Positions 10,140 through 24,471 of a stretch of DNA of 64,000 nt are shown piece by piece (the first letter of the stretch is position 1; each line of letters starts with the position of its first letter). The DNA lies in NCBI GenBank assembly GCA_014529385.2, contig CM043958.1:85233525-85297524 (forward strand), in the 5' to 3' direction. Position numbers and translations under genes: made by a program. This DNA is from Adiantum capillus-veneris (taxonomy: Eukaryota > Streptophyta > Polypodiopsida > Polypodiales > Pteridaceae). The notes under the pieces were generated by a model. The model saw only the letters and a program-made list of their open reading frames with translations, was not told the origin of the DNA and searched no databases.

Positions 10140-10868
10140 TCATTCATGATCAGCAGCAGCAAAGAGAGATATGAGACTCGCCGCATCACAGGTCTCCTCA
10201 TCCCTCACCAGCACTGCTTGATCCACAGACAGCTCATCTTGCTCCACCATCATCAATCTAGCATGATACAATTTAAGACGCAACCCATTTACCCTTGACT
10301 TATGTAGAACACCATCTAGGTTAGCCAGCTGATATGTGCCATTTGGAAAACACTCCACTACCTTGAAAGGGCCTTCCCACTTAATTTGAAACTTCTTTTG
10401 GAAGGTGTTGTCCAGCTTACTATTGTAGCGCAAAACCAAGTCATGCTTCTTGATACCCTTACTTTTGACCTTTTCATTTATCTTTGCCAAAGCCCTATCT
10501 TGCATCTGCCCATAATGTTCCAATGCACTCATCCTATCCAACTGAACCTCTTGTAGTTGTAAGAGCCTCTCTTTGAATGCATCACTAGGCGGCCCAAGCA
10601 ACTTCTCTAACATCTTGACCGCAGGCAACTCTACTTCCACAGGCAATAGTGCTTCTTTTCCATACACCAAATGAAATGGAGTAAACCCTGTACCTGTCTT
10701 CACCGAAGTACGGTAAGCCCATAATGCACTAGGCAATTCCAAATCCCAATTCTTTCCTTGGTGCTCTGTCACTTTTGAAAGAATCTGTACCAACTCACCA
10801 TTGAATCTTTCATTTAAGCCATTACACTGTGGGTAATAAGGAGTGGTATGCTGGTGCCAAATCTTCAT
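10140..10868 (-). pseudogene. Integrase C-terminal part of Tat-like pol
   Basis: 242 codons, same frame as the upstream segment and separated from it only by the TAA at 10932-10934. Begins inside the integrase core: PYYPQCNGLNERFN carries the third catalytic residue (Glu20 here). FHLVYGKEALLPVE follows, and then the C-terminal GPFKVVECFPNGTYQLANLDG and RVNGLRLK motifs. No chromodomain is visible. It stops 28 bp before the 3' LTR, so there is no room for an env-like frame. Confidence 0.88.
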
Positions 10869-10931
10869 CTTTGTGCATAAGAAGTCTAGCAGTTTAGCTC
10901 TAAATCGTGGCCCCTTATCTGAAAGTAGCTC

Positions 10932-12485
10932 TTATGGCACCCCAAACTTGCAACATATTTCATCATACACAAATTTTGCCACTTCCTTTGCAGTGATCTG
11001 TTTTACTGCTATAGCCTCTGCCCATCTAGAAAGATAGTCCACTGCCGTCAAAATATAGTTTTTGCCCCTGCTTGTGATAGGTAACGGGCCTATTGCATCA
11101 ATCCCCCACTTTTCAAACACATCAAACGCCATAATGGTTTTTCGTAGCTCTGGCTTCAACACTCTCTTCCCAAATGCTTGACACCTATTGCAAGACCTAC
11201 ACCAATGGTGAACATCCTTGTGCAAACTAGGCCATACATACCCCTCTTGCAAAATCTTATGCAAGGTGATCTTTAGAGCAAAATGGCCACCACATGCGCC
11301 TTCATGATTCTCTTCCAACACTCTGTAAAGCTCCTCCCGCCAAGGTACACGTCTCAACACGAGATCAGCCCCTTTCATGTATAAGACATCACCAATCAAT
11401 TTGTACTTGTATGCTCTACGCACAAAGCCATACTTCTTAGACTTCTGAATCTCCTTTGGAATGATTCCTGTTAGCAAAAACTCCTCTTCTTGAGCCAAAC
11501 TTTCCCGGCCATGATAAAGAGGTAAATTGGTCCTCAACACGAATAGCTCCCCAATCATGCCTTGAGCTGCTTCATGTGCCTCTCCATTTAGAGCACGTTC
11601 AATGTGTCTGATGCTCCATGCTTCAAACTTTTTTAACAGGCCTTTAATTCTAAAGCACATTTCCTTCAATGAGGTGTTCTTGCTCTTCCACACACCCAGC
11701 ACTTGCTTCACCACTAACAAGGCATCACCTTTTATGCTCAACCTTCGAACCCCATGCTTCAAACAAATGTGTAATCCGGCGTCCAATGTAGCATATTCAG
11801 CCTCATTGTTACTATGCGCATCCAATTTGAACCCTCTCTTGCATACTAGCTTCCCCTCTGGATCATAAAGTGCTATACCGCCTGAAGCTGCATCGTGGCT
11901 CTTTCTGTATGAACCATCAAAGAACAACACATGTGCATTGCTGATCTGTGGCACTTCTTCAACTACCTTTCTCACCACATCTTCCTTAACAATAAGGGGA
12001 TTCTCTTTGTAGGTCAACAAATCAGCTAGGGTAGCCCTTGTACTATCTTCCACTAGAAAAGAGAACTCAAACTCTTGCAGCTCAATTACCCATTTCTTCA
12101 CCACATTTGACATGTTAGTACCATTAATTAACTGTGGCAAAAAGGCATAACTCGTCAAGAAAACAAAAGGCCGTGGTAGCAAGTAATGACGAAATCGTCG
12201 ACAAGCAAATATTACACTGGCCATCACTAGCTCTACTTCCGATAACTTTCTCTCCGCTACCAACTTCACTCGGCTTGCACAATACACTGGACTCATATAA
12301 TGGCTGCCCTTCCCCTTTTGCAATAGCATGGCTCCAATGGCATCATCCCCTACTGATGGATTTACATAAAAAACTTTCTCCCAATCAGGAGCCTGCATGG
12401 CTGACAACCCCCCTAACACCTCTTTCACCTCTTGAAACACTTCTTCACACTTGTCATCCCATTGCAATGGATCATGCTTTGCCAC
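10932..12485 (-). pseudogene. RNase H, second RNase H and integrase N-terminal/core of Tat-like pol
   Basis: 517 codons, in frame with the RT segment but cut off from it by a TAG at 12507-12509. The first RNase H begins near VNPSVGDDAIGAML (residues 41-54). The second begins at FFDGSYRKSHDAASGG (Asp190), with NNEAEY (226-231) and KGD (252-254); its last acidic position looks like His (GEAHEAA). The integrase zinc domain HX6-7H...CX2C spans about 394-435. The core Asp residues are at 463 (GIDAIG) and 483 (AVDYLSRW). The frame ends at the TAA after KFGVP. Plant Tat elements (Ogre, Retand) have this double RNase H arrangement. Confidence 0.92.
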
Positions 12486-12506
12486 TTGCTGTAATGGATA
12501 AAGAAG

Positions 12507-14600
12507 CTACGAAGACAATGGAATAAACCGTGCCATGTACTTTACTTTGTGTATAAAGGTTGCCAATTGCTTCATACTCGTAGGTGATGGAAGAAGAATA
12601 ATAGACTTAACCTTGTCTGGATCAGCCTCAATGCCATTTTCTGACACCATGTGGCCCAATAACTTCACCCTTGGCTGTGCTAGATGACATTTCTTTGGAT
12701 TTAGTTGTCCTCCACATTCATCATATCGAGCCAATACCATCTGTAGCTTCTCATGGTGATCAGCCCTACTGCTATAGACACAAAAGTCATCCATAAAAGC
12801 TTTAACACAACTACCAATGAATGGTTCCAACACCCAATTTGCTCTCTCTTGATAGAAGGAAGGTCCATTTGACAACCCAAATGGAAATACTGTGTAGCAA
12901 TAGCAGCCCCATGGTGTAATAAAAGTTGTCTTTGTGCGGTCTTTAAGAGCAATCTTCAATTGAAAATAGCCTGAAAAACCATCACACACACTGTACCTCT
13001 CATAACCTGCCACTGAATCCAAGATCTGATCAATGAATGGAAGAGGATATGGGTTCTTCTTAGTGGCTGCGTTTAAGGGTTTAAAATCTACACAAATTCT
13101 CCACTTCCCATCCTTCTTTGGACTGACTACAACTGGACTCACCCATTCTGTGGTCTCCACAGGGACTATGAACCCTGCCTTCAATAACTTGTCCACCTCT
13201 TCTCGCAAGGCTTCCATTTGCTCTTGACCCATCCTTCTTAGCCTTTTCCGCACTAGCTTAGCTCCTTCTTTCAGCTCTATATGCATCTCTTCGCCCTTGA
13301 ACCCTCTGATCTCTTCATATGAAGTAATGAACAAATCAGGAAAACTAGCCAGCATGTGCAAATATATATCCTTCTCCATAGTTGAGAGGTCTCCACTGAT
13401 CATTTGTGTCATCAATTCCTGCTTCTTTGATAACTCAACCTTGGTTTGCATCAGCCCTTCAATCACTTCATAAGGCCCTTCACTTTCATCTTCAACCTCA
13501 TTCGTAAATGCAACTAAACCAAACTCCTGAATTTCTTTGTCCATCAAAAGAAATGCAACATCAGCATCCTCATCACTGTTGGTAGTGCTATCACTGTCCT
13601 CATCTGTCACCGTGGAAGAGTCTTCATCACTAGACTCATCCTCATCTTCATAAAGCTCCTCTAATCGTTTCCTTGTGTCCATATTATAAAGCTTCTTGGT
13701 ACCTGTCTTTCCATAGAGGCTAATCGTACCATGTCGCCAATCTTGAACAGCTCCCATTGCACGTAACCATGGTCTGCCCAATATAATAGGATATGCTCCC
13801 AACCCTGCTGGCATCACATGAAAATCAACCACTGCCTTTGCATCATATGCCTCCACTTCTAAGCTCTTTACAACACCCAAGCATTTTACTTTTTGATGGT
13901 TTGCCAATCTGATCCGAAAACCTGACACCCCAGCCACTGTGAGACCCATCTTCTCAACGCATGAGTGTGTTATGACGCATATTTGGGCTCCGCCATCCAC
14001 ATAACCTTGTCCCAAATTTTTCCTTTTATGCCACACATCTACTATTGGACAAATGTCTGGTAGCTCGTCCATTGCCAACACCTTCACTGAACCTCTCTCT
14101 GGCTCTTTCTCCATTGGGTTAACCATCCTCTTCCACTGTCGCTTTAGCTTAGGCACCATCTCTATAAGCTGCCCAAAAGTAACATCCGCCTTCCTGCTCG
14201 TCAGATCCTCCTTCAAATCATAGCTTAATTGCCCATTCCCTAGTGGAAAATCTGAAACATGAAACTTTCGATGAGCTCTCCTTTTCCTTTTGGCCTTGAC
14301 ATCCTCGCCTTCATGGCTCTTTCCTTTCTTCTTACTAGGACCTGGGGCACTTCTTCCTTCCTTATCCTCTGTGGTCCTCTTCCCAATAGGCATCACTAAT
14401 GTATCCTCTAGCTTTGATGCCTTCTCCAAAGTGACTACACTTAGCACTCTTGTCTTTCCCTTTTCCTCCTGGGTTAGTCCACTGGTTCCTTCATCTCCCT
14501 TAATTTCGATGCCATAATCATTTGACCTAGTTAGCACCTGTCTTGGCAATGGATACATGTCTCCCCACATTGTGGGCTGATGTGACCCAACTCTCCACAA
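12507..14600 (-). pseudogene. Protease and reverse transcriptase of Tat-like pol
   Basis: 697 codons. Residues 1-170 are a charged linker. The protease active site is YVDGGAQICV (Asp202, D-G-G form) with IILGRPWL at 272-279. An acidic Asp/Ser-rich linker spans 318-350. RT runs from about 475: WRICVDFKPLN, CDGFSGYFQLKIA (first Asp about 540), FPFGLSNGPSFYQ and AFMDDFCVYS (Asp604-605; Met replaces the usual variable position and Phe the usual Tyr). It overlaps gag by about 70 bp in the -1 frame, which could be a frameshift site or a single-base change. It ends at a TAG (12507-12509). Confidence 0.92.
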
Positions 14601-15472
14601 TTATAACATGTGGGCGTCTGCCTCCAAAACCTACCATTGCTTTGTCCAACACCATTCCTAGGCCTTTCTTCACCTCCTGGCTGATTTGCAAACCACCCTC
14701 GACCTCGATTATTTCCCACTTGACCTAGCATGTTTAGGCTGAGATTCTTCATCAAATCAACCACTTGCCTCATGTCTTGCCTTAGGCCATCATCTTGCAC
14801 TGCTGTAGTGACCACTGCTGGCATAACCTGAGTAGTAACAGGAACCACTGGTTCATGATGAACCCCTGACATACGACCTTGTAAAGAGTCCATAGGTTGA
14901 AATTCAGACCTCATGGGCAAAGACTCCACCCCTAACTGACTCATTTTCCTCAGCTTCCACTCTTTGTTCCTTGCTACCTCTAGTGCATCTTCATATGTCC
15001 TAGGCTTCTTTAGCTCCACTCTCCAACGTATATTCTCCCAAAGACCAGCTAAGAACCTGTCCTTCTTCATCATGTCACGCGGGGGTACCTGTGGTGCTAA
15101 GGCCTTCCACATTCGCTCCCATGCCAATGAAAACTTACGTATGTACGCATCTACTGGCTCACCTTCCTTTTGCACCAAAGCCTGTACTTCTTGCCACACT
15201 TTGTCAGGATCTTCTATCTTCACAAACTCCACTTCCAACCCATGTCGTAGATTGTCCCAACTCAACCTTACAGGTGGATCAACCACACGCAACTCCTCTT
15301 CAAATGCTTTGGACCAAGCTCGTGCATCACTCTTCAAACAAATTTGGAGAAGACGTAACATTTGCGCCGGTTCATGAATCTGGTTGCTAATGCAGGCAAC
15401 CTCCATCTTTTCCAGAAATTCCTCCACATCTTCATCACTTCTTCCATGAAACTCCGGATAAGAGAAAGCCAT
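14531..15472 (-). CDS. gag: Gag of Tat-like gypsy element
   Basis: 313 codons from ATG 15470-15472. The capsid-like domain (residues about 1-190) opens with FSYPEFHGRSDEDVEEFL and contains WxxLRHGLEVEF- and ERMWKALAPQVPPRDMMKKDRFLAGL-type blocks of the retrotransposon gag family. The single zinc knuckle CYNCGELGHISPQC is at 289-302. It is intact, unlike pol. The 1045-bp leader upstream (15473-16517) has no long meaningful frame. Confidence 0.92.
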   Translation of the reverse strand: MAFSYPEFHGRSDEDVEEFLEKMEVACISNQIHEPAQMLRLLQICLKSDARAWSKAFEEELRVVDPPVRLSWDNLRHGLEVEFVKIEDPDKVWQEVQALVQKEGEPVDAYIRKFSLAWERMWKALAPQVPPRDMMKKDRFLAGLWENIRWRVELKKPRTYEDALEVARNKEWKLRKMSQLGVESLPMRSEFQPMDSLQGRMSGVHHEPVVPVTTQVMPAVVTTAVQDDGLRQDMRQVVDLMKNLSLNMLGQVGNNRGRGWFANQPGGEERPRNGVGQSNGRFWRQTPTCYNCGELGHISPQCGETCIHCQDRC

Positions 15473-16517
15473 GGCTAGAGGACCCCTTCAAACACACGTG
15501 CAAGAACCCAAAACTTTTCACTACCCAATCCCCAGAAACTTCAATGGAGCTCAGCTTTAGATGAGAACAAACACATGCACATCAAATGAGTTTTCATAGT
15601 TGATCATCGGAATTACAACAGGCAAAGGACATTCCAGGATCTCTCTCAATCTTCTTGGCCCAAACATAAAGACTATGCGCTGCTGGAAAAAGATCTTCCT
15701 GGACACATGAACATTAATCTGAATTCTTTGAGTTAAATGAAAAGGACTGAGGGCCATTTTGATCATCCATTAAAGCCAACCATGAAGCTCCCAAGAAGGC
15801 ACACCTGACTCAACCTCTGATTTTGCCAAAATTTCAGCAGCATAACAACATAAATGGCTCAAAATACCAAAAAACCAGCCATCATAACTTGGGAAAATTT
15901 CGACAGAGTTTCCCCAGAAGTAGAGCAGTAGGCACCCAAAATATAGACTGTCTATGTATGCATAAACTGTCAACAATAGAACCCGAGCATCAAGTAGGAC
16001 TCACTAGTACATAGCCTATGGCGAGGTCACAAAAAGGGTGCTCCAGCTACCTGTATCACCGAAAGAATCTCCACATTTGAGAATCCCCAGCTCAATAAAA
16101 ACCTCACACTATCGACCCTCACACGAAGGCTAATGCAAATCGCATATAGTCAAGTCTCAGAAATGACTATCTTCCAGACCAAGTCTCATAAATGGCTGGG
16201 ACTGCCAAATACAATCAAGTATGGCTCCACAAATGCGTACAATGGCAGTTTCCACAAGTAACGTACAATCCAGCAGACAATGCGCTCAAATAGGCGCCAA
16301 GTGATGCATTCCCACAACAACTGCAAGTGACATCACTGCTAGTATATCACTGTACTCCAGCTACCTGTACCTGTGTGAATCACTTGTACCTGTAACCTGT
16401 AACCTGTAACCTGTAACCTGTAATCTGCAACCTGCAACCTGTAATCCCGAAGCTCGAAGCTTGAAGCTCGAAGCAGAAGGTACTCGAAGAAGATCCTCCG
16501 TGGGGGCGCCAACAGAA
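15473..16517 (-). other. Leader of Tat-like element with primer site and heptamer repeat
   Basis: No gene recognised. Next to the LTR, 16494-16511 on the minus strand reads TGGCGCCCCCACGGAGGA, a candidate primer site (TGGCGCC start as in several plant gypsy elements). About eight tandem copies of CCTGTAA and variants lie at about 16387-16446; this is not the plant telomere repeat. Confidence 0.6.
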
Positions 16518-17658
16518 TGTGAGCGGGATGAAAACACACACAGCGTCTCTATAACGACCCGCCACACACTCTTGGGATGATACACACACACACTATGGGG
16601 CACCACTCGGCTTAGACAACACACCTCGCCGAGACAGGGAACACACCTCTGGAGTGAGAGGAGAGAGACTATCCACTTGCCCACTCCACACAGACACACA
16701 CACACACACACACACCCAAAAAACTCAGCTCAAAAGAGGAGAATTTCTGATGTTTAGATACAATTGAGCTTGGGCCAACACCAATGGGGCAAATAGCTCA
16801 CACAATATGGGTAAAATAAGCCAGATACAATCACAAACTAGAGCAGAAACTTCGCTCATAGGAGAAACTTACACAGAAAAACAACAGGAAAAGAGTGAGG
16901 AATTTGGCAAAATGGACAGTGCCATCGCGTCCGGAACGGCCCAAAACCCCAGTCTACAATGTCAAAGTGCTCAAATCCGACCTCGGATGAGCAGTTTACG
17001 GCCAAAACAGGCTCCAAAATGAGCAAAAACACAGCTGCGGCTGTTCCTCCTCTCTTCTCCACGTTTTTTCTGGTCTTCTCTCTATTTTTTCAGTTCCCAC
17101 ACTTAGCTTTATTACTTGGGCACCCTTGGCCTTTTAGATGACCTCAAACGGACCCCCAACAGGCCCAAAACTGACCTCGCAGTGCATAGTTGTCACCTTT
17201 TTGCATCATTCGCACAACTGGCACTCATCTTTTTTCCAATAATGCATCTCACCACCACGTGAAGTGGCCCCAAAAAGTGGTCCAAATGATGACCTTTCTG
17301 CATAACTCTCACAAGAAAACACCCACGTTGTGTCCGTCCTCATCCGCGTGCAAATATTGACCTCGTTCGCCCTCCTGACGCCACTAGATGTCATGTGACG
17401 CACCTGCTTACCTCATGTCGTCGGCCCGCCGATAGCTTCCTCGAGAAGTTTTACGCACTGCAAACTCCTCATTATTGTAGAAAAACACAGTGGTACTGGT
17501 AATAGTGAAAATCGATGCACTGTGTACACCCTGTCCTACCTGTACACATGTGGGCCCCACATAACCACCTGGCTAAGAAAATGGGCTATCCTTTATTTGA
17601 TGCACCATGTATGTATATGTACATATGCGCAATACCTTGCTCCAAAAAACTCCTGACA
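16518..17658 (-). repeat. 5' LTR of Tat-like gypsy element
   Basis: 1141 bp, partner of 8924-10111. Same ends, shorter (CA)n tracts. Confidence 0.92.
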
Positions 17659-20002
<2,344 letters not shown>

Positions 20003-20499
20003 GTACTCAGCTTCTCAAAGCTATCCAGAAGAATCCTTGTCTAGATCTTGTTAGTTGTTTTCTTCACATCCAAGAGCGAGGAAGAGAGCCATAAAGCCAC
20101 TCAATCAAGAGTGAGCTGTTTTGCCAGGGTTTTTGGAAGTGCTATGTATGTCATTTGTGGACTTTGCTATTGAGACACTGAGTATCTATGGCCATGCATA
20201 TTTGATGATATTTTTTGAATTTTTACTCAGTTTTCACAGGAAACTCTTTGGAAAAATTCCCAAATTCTTACCATGGTTTATGCGTATTTGGCATTTACTC
20301 TGTGATGGTTTAGTGTCGAGTTTACTCCCACTCTGGCAATTATCTGCAGTTTTTTGGCTTGCGGTTTGCGTTGAGTTTTGGCTCATTTTGAACGAAACTC
20401 TATTTGTTTTTCCCCGTCTTCTTGCCATAAAAGTTTGCAGTGTTATGCCATCTTGTACAGTGGTTGATATATTCCCACTTTGACAGTGATTGGGTGTTT

Positions 20500-21487
20500 A
20501 CTCTCACTTTGACAGGTTTTGTCAGCTTGGACACAATTTGGTGTTCTTGTACCCACTCATGCAGGAGTGAGGGTTAGCGTATGCTTGTGTGGCTATAGAT
20601 AGACAATCACACATTTCACAGGTTTTTGCATATTTTTGCAGGCAGTTTCTCTTGTGGGATGCATTTTGAGCTAGTTTTCTCTCTACTTGTGTATATGGTT
20701 ATGCACTTTACGCTCGGTTGAGCAGTTTGTCCTAGTTTATGCTTGCAGATAGCAGATTGTGGAGTTGTTTTATGCATATGTGATCATTGGTTTTGATGCG
20801 ATTGGTCATGGTTTTTATGATTATGTAGTGGTCGAGTGATCTCCCACTTTGTTGCCATTTTGGTGTTCACTTATGGCAGCAGACAAGTGTGATAGTGAGA
20901 GACGACGGTCTCGTTCTTGCCGATGCGTACGATGTTGGCATTATGGTCACACAAGGCACATTATGTACCATTGTTTCAAATGTATGAGACATTAGTAGAG
21001 ATGCATGCGTGATGCAAATACAGATTTGACACATGTTAGAGAGACAGTTATAGTGGCAGTCTATGCCAATGACGGTGATGTCATGCTTGCCTCGAGTGTA
21101 CCTCTTGCAGATATGTCTATGGATAGCACACTTACGTTGGCGATGCTACTTTCCATGCCACACCATGTCGTGAGTGGTTTATCACATTTTCTAGTGTGAG
21201 TATTGGATGTGTGCACTTGGCCGATGTTTCGCGTTTGACATAGAGGGTGCATGAGATGTTTGTTTGTCTTTGCCGCTAAATGGTGCATCATATACGCTAC
21301 AACTTGTGCGCTATGTTTCTCAGCTGAGATAGAGCTTGATCTTAGTGAGACAAGTTAGCAGACTTTGATTGTCAGATACTGCTTAGAGAGCTATCTTTCC
21401 AGATGCATTTGGTTCATTAGTGATTGCGAGAAGAGTACATAGAGGCCTAATATATCCCATGCATGTATTTGAGGTTTGAGACGGTGT
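20500..21487 (+). mobile_element. Left half of a split copia-derived element
   Basis: From about 20500 the sequence follows the interior of the intact element at 4710-8452. The shared run GTATGCTTGTGTGGCTA is at about 20570. The damaged zinc-knuckle block follows at about 20895-20995 (the second Cys is now Tyr, CWHYGHTRH), and then the protease/pre-integrase block to about 21480 with several stops. Homology ends at ...GACGGTGT (21487), corresponding to about 7306 of the intact copy, and resumes at 56382. The 5' LTR was not found; 20000-20500 is probably interior too. Confidence 0.8.
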
Positions 21488-21504
21488 AAAGACCATATTA
21501 GGTA
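21488..21504 (+). repeat. Left terminal inverted repeat
   Basis: AAAGACCATATTAGGTA, exact for 17 bp with the right end; beyond that the match fades (TTTTGGTAAAAATC versus AAGTGGGAAAATCC). Confidence 0.85.
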
Positions 21505-21566
21505 TTTTGGTAAAAATCTCACATTATGGGAATCTCCAAATCGACTAAATTCATGTAATTTGGGAA

Positions 21567-21587
21567 TTTTCCACTTAAAGTGGAAAA
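21567..21587. repeat. Subterminal hairpin
   Basis: TTTTCCACTT and AAGTGGAAAA are exact complements around one central base, 79 bp inside the left end. A related string (GGGATTTTCCCACTTTACC) occurs just inside the right end, so it may be part of the recognition region. Confidence 0.6.
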
Positions 21588-21780
21588 AATTGAGGTGTGT
21601 GGTTAGTAAATAAAGTGAAAATCTCATAGGATTGTGGTGTTGATAAACACCAAAAGTCAAGAGGATGTACAACACATGGATTTGAATAATAACTATAAAT
21701 TACATAAAACAAAGGAAGATACAAAAAAGATTTTGTTTACAAACTGACTACTATAGTCACAATAGAAGCTCCACATAATT

Positions 21781-22838
21781 CTACTCCACATTTGATACAA
21801 TATCTGAACTTTGATCCAAGTGTGGTTGATGTGCACGAGTGAGGCCTGCTTTGGCTTTTAGAGCATGCCTTTCTGGAATCTTTATTCTAGAAAATGGTCC
21901 TTCTTTGTTGGGTCTCCAGGACCAAACAATTGCATCTACAGTTTCCCACACTTGTGGGTCCTTATAGTTGACAGCCCAATAACCCTTCCAACAATTGCTG
22001 TAAGCTTGAGTATCTGTCATCCCACTTTTTCTCGCGCAAGGTGCCCAATATTGAATCAAGAGTTTTCTGTAGTTTGGTGATGTAGGCTCATTATCAATGT
22101 CAGATAAAGCCATTGCAAGCCACACTGGATAGATTTTTGTGTCACTCGGAACAAGCATAAGAAAGTCACCTTGGTGCACATCAGACATAGGGTCAAACTC
22201 TTCCCTTGGCCTATCTCGTTGAGGCCCACAAAAATGATCGTTCAACTCTTCAAGGCCTAGGAATCTTTCTGCTCCTTGTTGCAAATTCATTGTAGTGCTT
22301 TGTAGGTGAGAATATTCTTGAGTTTTTGGCCAAAACATTTCATACAAGACTCCCTCTGATATGATTGCTTTTCCAATCTCTTCAATTACCTTACTCCAAT
22401 AATCTATCACGGGTCTATAATATCGCGGAATACTTGAACCATTCCCTAAATTTTTCCAAAATTTTATATAGTTCTTTAGCCCCAAAATGACTTCTTCGTG
22501 GGCCTTGACATACTCCGCCATTTGTACTAGAGGTGGATCTCCATGTGGTAACATTGGCTTGCCTTCTGTGTCTGTTTTCCAAAGGCGAATACTTCCACTC
22601 CAACTTGATACACCTACATGTGCCTTATATTTCATCATTGGTGTCTCATCCTGCATAAAGAACCTGAACTGAAGCGGTTTGGAATGTCCAACAAGTATGT
22701 CTTGTCCATCACAAAGATAGCCATCACAATATTGCTTGAAATCGGGGATCTTTGTGAGAAAAAATGGAGCTGGAGATGAAGATGAGCTGTTTCGTAATGT
22801 ATCCATCAAATGTGGCAAAGTATAGGTTTGTGTAACTC
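21781..22838 (-). CDS. C-terminal region of the transposase-like protein (third frame)
   Basis: 345 codons from a methionine at 22818, but the frame is open further up to the end of the previous segment. A one-base shift at about 22840-22850 would join them directly (FSRF then SEKLRVTQTYTLPHL). It contains KYKAHVGVSSWSGSIRLWKTD and a Trp-rich C-terminal half (LIQYWAPC, CWKGYWAVNYKDPQVWE). I know this C-terminal layout from uncharacterised plant proteins that carry the same catalytic domain (DUF7869 type); no enzymatic role is assigned to it. Ends 293 bp from the left terminal repeat. Confidence 0.7.
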
Positions 22839-24471
22839 TCAGCTTCTCTGAAACCTACTAAACATGGCGTCTATGTCCTCATGTGTATGCCCAACCATTA
22901 AAAATCCCAGCTGGATGGTTTTGAAAACACCCCTTGCAGCAAGCATTGACAAATAGGCAAATAAGTATCGATTTTTGTTTTCCCCTGCACAATTATCCAA
23001 TTGTAGCAACAAGTTCTCTGGCAACCTGCGAAATGTTGACCCCAATTCCTCTTCTGCAATTTCTGACGACTGCACAATGGGCTCTTTTCCATCACTCAAG
23101 TTATGGTAGTCCAAAGCATCCCTTGAGTTCAAAGCATGTAGTAGTGAAATATTGCTCCTTGGAAGTCCATTTGTTACTAGATCACCAAGAGGATGCTTAT
23201 CTATCCTCTCTAGGTTATGTAAACAATTAGCAATTGAGACAATTGTAAGATTTGGATCAGCTGGCCACAAACCATTCAAGACAAAGTGTCCGTAATGACC
23301 TTCTCCATGTCCATGAGTGATCATGCCAATCAATGCCACCTGTAGATTATATCCTGAATCCACACCCTTGGGAACAATGCGTAATCTAGGAATGGCAGTT
23401 TTCTTTTGATCCATCTTATCATGGATTATGCATACATATTTTTGTGGTTGAGTTTCTGAATACGTGCGCCATGCATAATATAGGCTTCTGCAACTCTTTT
23501 GTTGTGCCATGTGAACTTCTCTCTCCCTCAAGAGAAGAGCTCTCTCTTCAAGAGAAGGTTTAGCTTCTAACCTTGCCTTGATTGAGCTACAAATATTGCA
23601 CTTAGAGAACTCACTCGTCTTTGTTAAAGTGACATGTGGGTACTCTTTGTTCCAAATTCTACCAAAAGAAGATTGGGATAGCTTCTTCTCATAGCCCATT
23701 TGGTCAAGTGTCGTGTTGATTTCACATAAAATATCCACTTGTTTGTATGTTGATGGAATCACCAATTGAGTCTCTCTTGAGCCATCTAGCAGTGTTCTAC
23801 TTCTATGTGGCATCTTCTCAGAGTTGTTTTCCACAAACTCATTTAGTAGTGCTCTTGCTAAACTAGTATGTTGAAGTCCCCTTCTCAATGTACATGTGTT
23901 CCCATGTACATATTGGCGCACACCATTTTCAAAGTTCTCCTTGTATCGATAAAATGATGTCTTTGGTATTCCATGTAGCTCATACCATGCTCTACAACAA
24001 ACAATAGAGCCATTTAGCCTGAATTGGTATCGTGACTTCTCATCTTTCTGATAACATATAGAAAGAACATCATAAACATAATTAGTGCGTGATTTTTGAG
24101 ACTCTCCCCAAAACTGTTGTCGTAACCTTGTCACCATATCACGATCTGCAAACTGGCAACATTTTTGTGCACAACAATCAATGCATGATACCCTTTGAAT
24201 TGATTTGTTTGAAAGGTAAAAAGTCGAAGCTGGTGCTGCTTTTGATTTTTGAGTCCTGTTCATGAAAGTGTATCGTCTCTTCCTTGACAACTGGACAACA
24301 TTACTCCCATCAAGTTTTTTTCCAACATTGTCATCGTTGGATACATCCTCATATGTAGCATGCATGCCATCAACAGGAACAAATCGTTGTAATGGGCTCC
24401 CATTCAACATTGTTGTCTGCTTGATGGGCCACTTTAGCAAAGTGATGCTACCCACTTCAACCACATGCTTG
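22839..24471 (-). CDS. Transposase-like protein, catalytic region (DDE/RNase-H fold)
   Basis: 541 codons from a methionine at 24464, open a little further upstream. Cys-rich pairs at 95-103 (CIDCCAQKCC) and 289-292 (CNIC) suggest metal-binding modules. A helix-turn-helix-like segment lies around 145-185 (RAWYELHGIPKTSFYRYKEN). The presumed acidic catalytic residues are in IIHDKMDQKKT (Asp349/352), LLLQLDNCAGENKNRY (Asp490) and VGHTHEDIDAMFSRF (Glu529 or Asp530/532). This is the signature of the DUF7869-type family seen in plant and animal transposon-derived proteins. Known: the family is thought to have an RNase-H-like fold. Inferred: it mobilises the giant element. Its frame is displaced by one base from both neighbouring segments. 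Confidence 0.75.

Larger units (their letters stand above)
8924..17658 (-). mobile_element. Ty3/gypsy element, Tat-like, complete but inactive (8735 bp)
   Basis: Minus-strand element with LTRs at 8924-10111 (3') and 16518-17658 (5'). In transcription order it has a leader, gag, protease, RT, RNase H, a second RNase H, and integrase. The second RNase H between the first one and integrase is the hallmark of the plant Tat lineage. GCGG occurs immediately outside both ends (8920-8923, 17659-17662) and is a candidate 4-bp target duplication. The pol frame contains two in-frame stops (12507-12509 and 10932-10934), so this copy cannot make a full polyprotein. Confidence 0.93.

Noticed and set aside
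10140-10868. Chromodomain at the end of the gypsy integrase
   Set aside because: No chromodomain aromatic pattern is present after RVNGLRLK; the double RNase H supports the non-chromoviral Tat lineage.
16387-16446. Tandem CCTGTAA as interstitial telomere repeat
   Set aside because: The plant telomere unit is CCCTAAA; this heptamer differs and lies in a retroelement leader.
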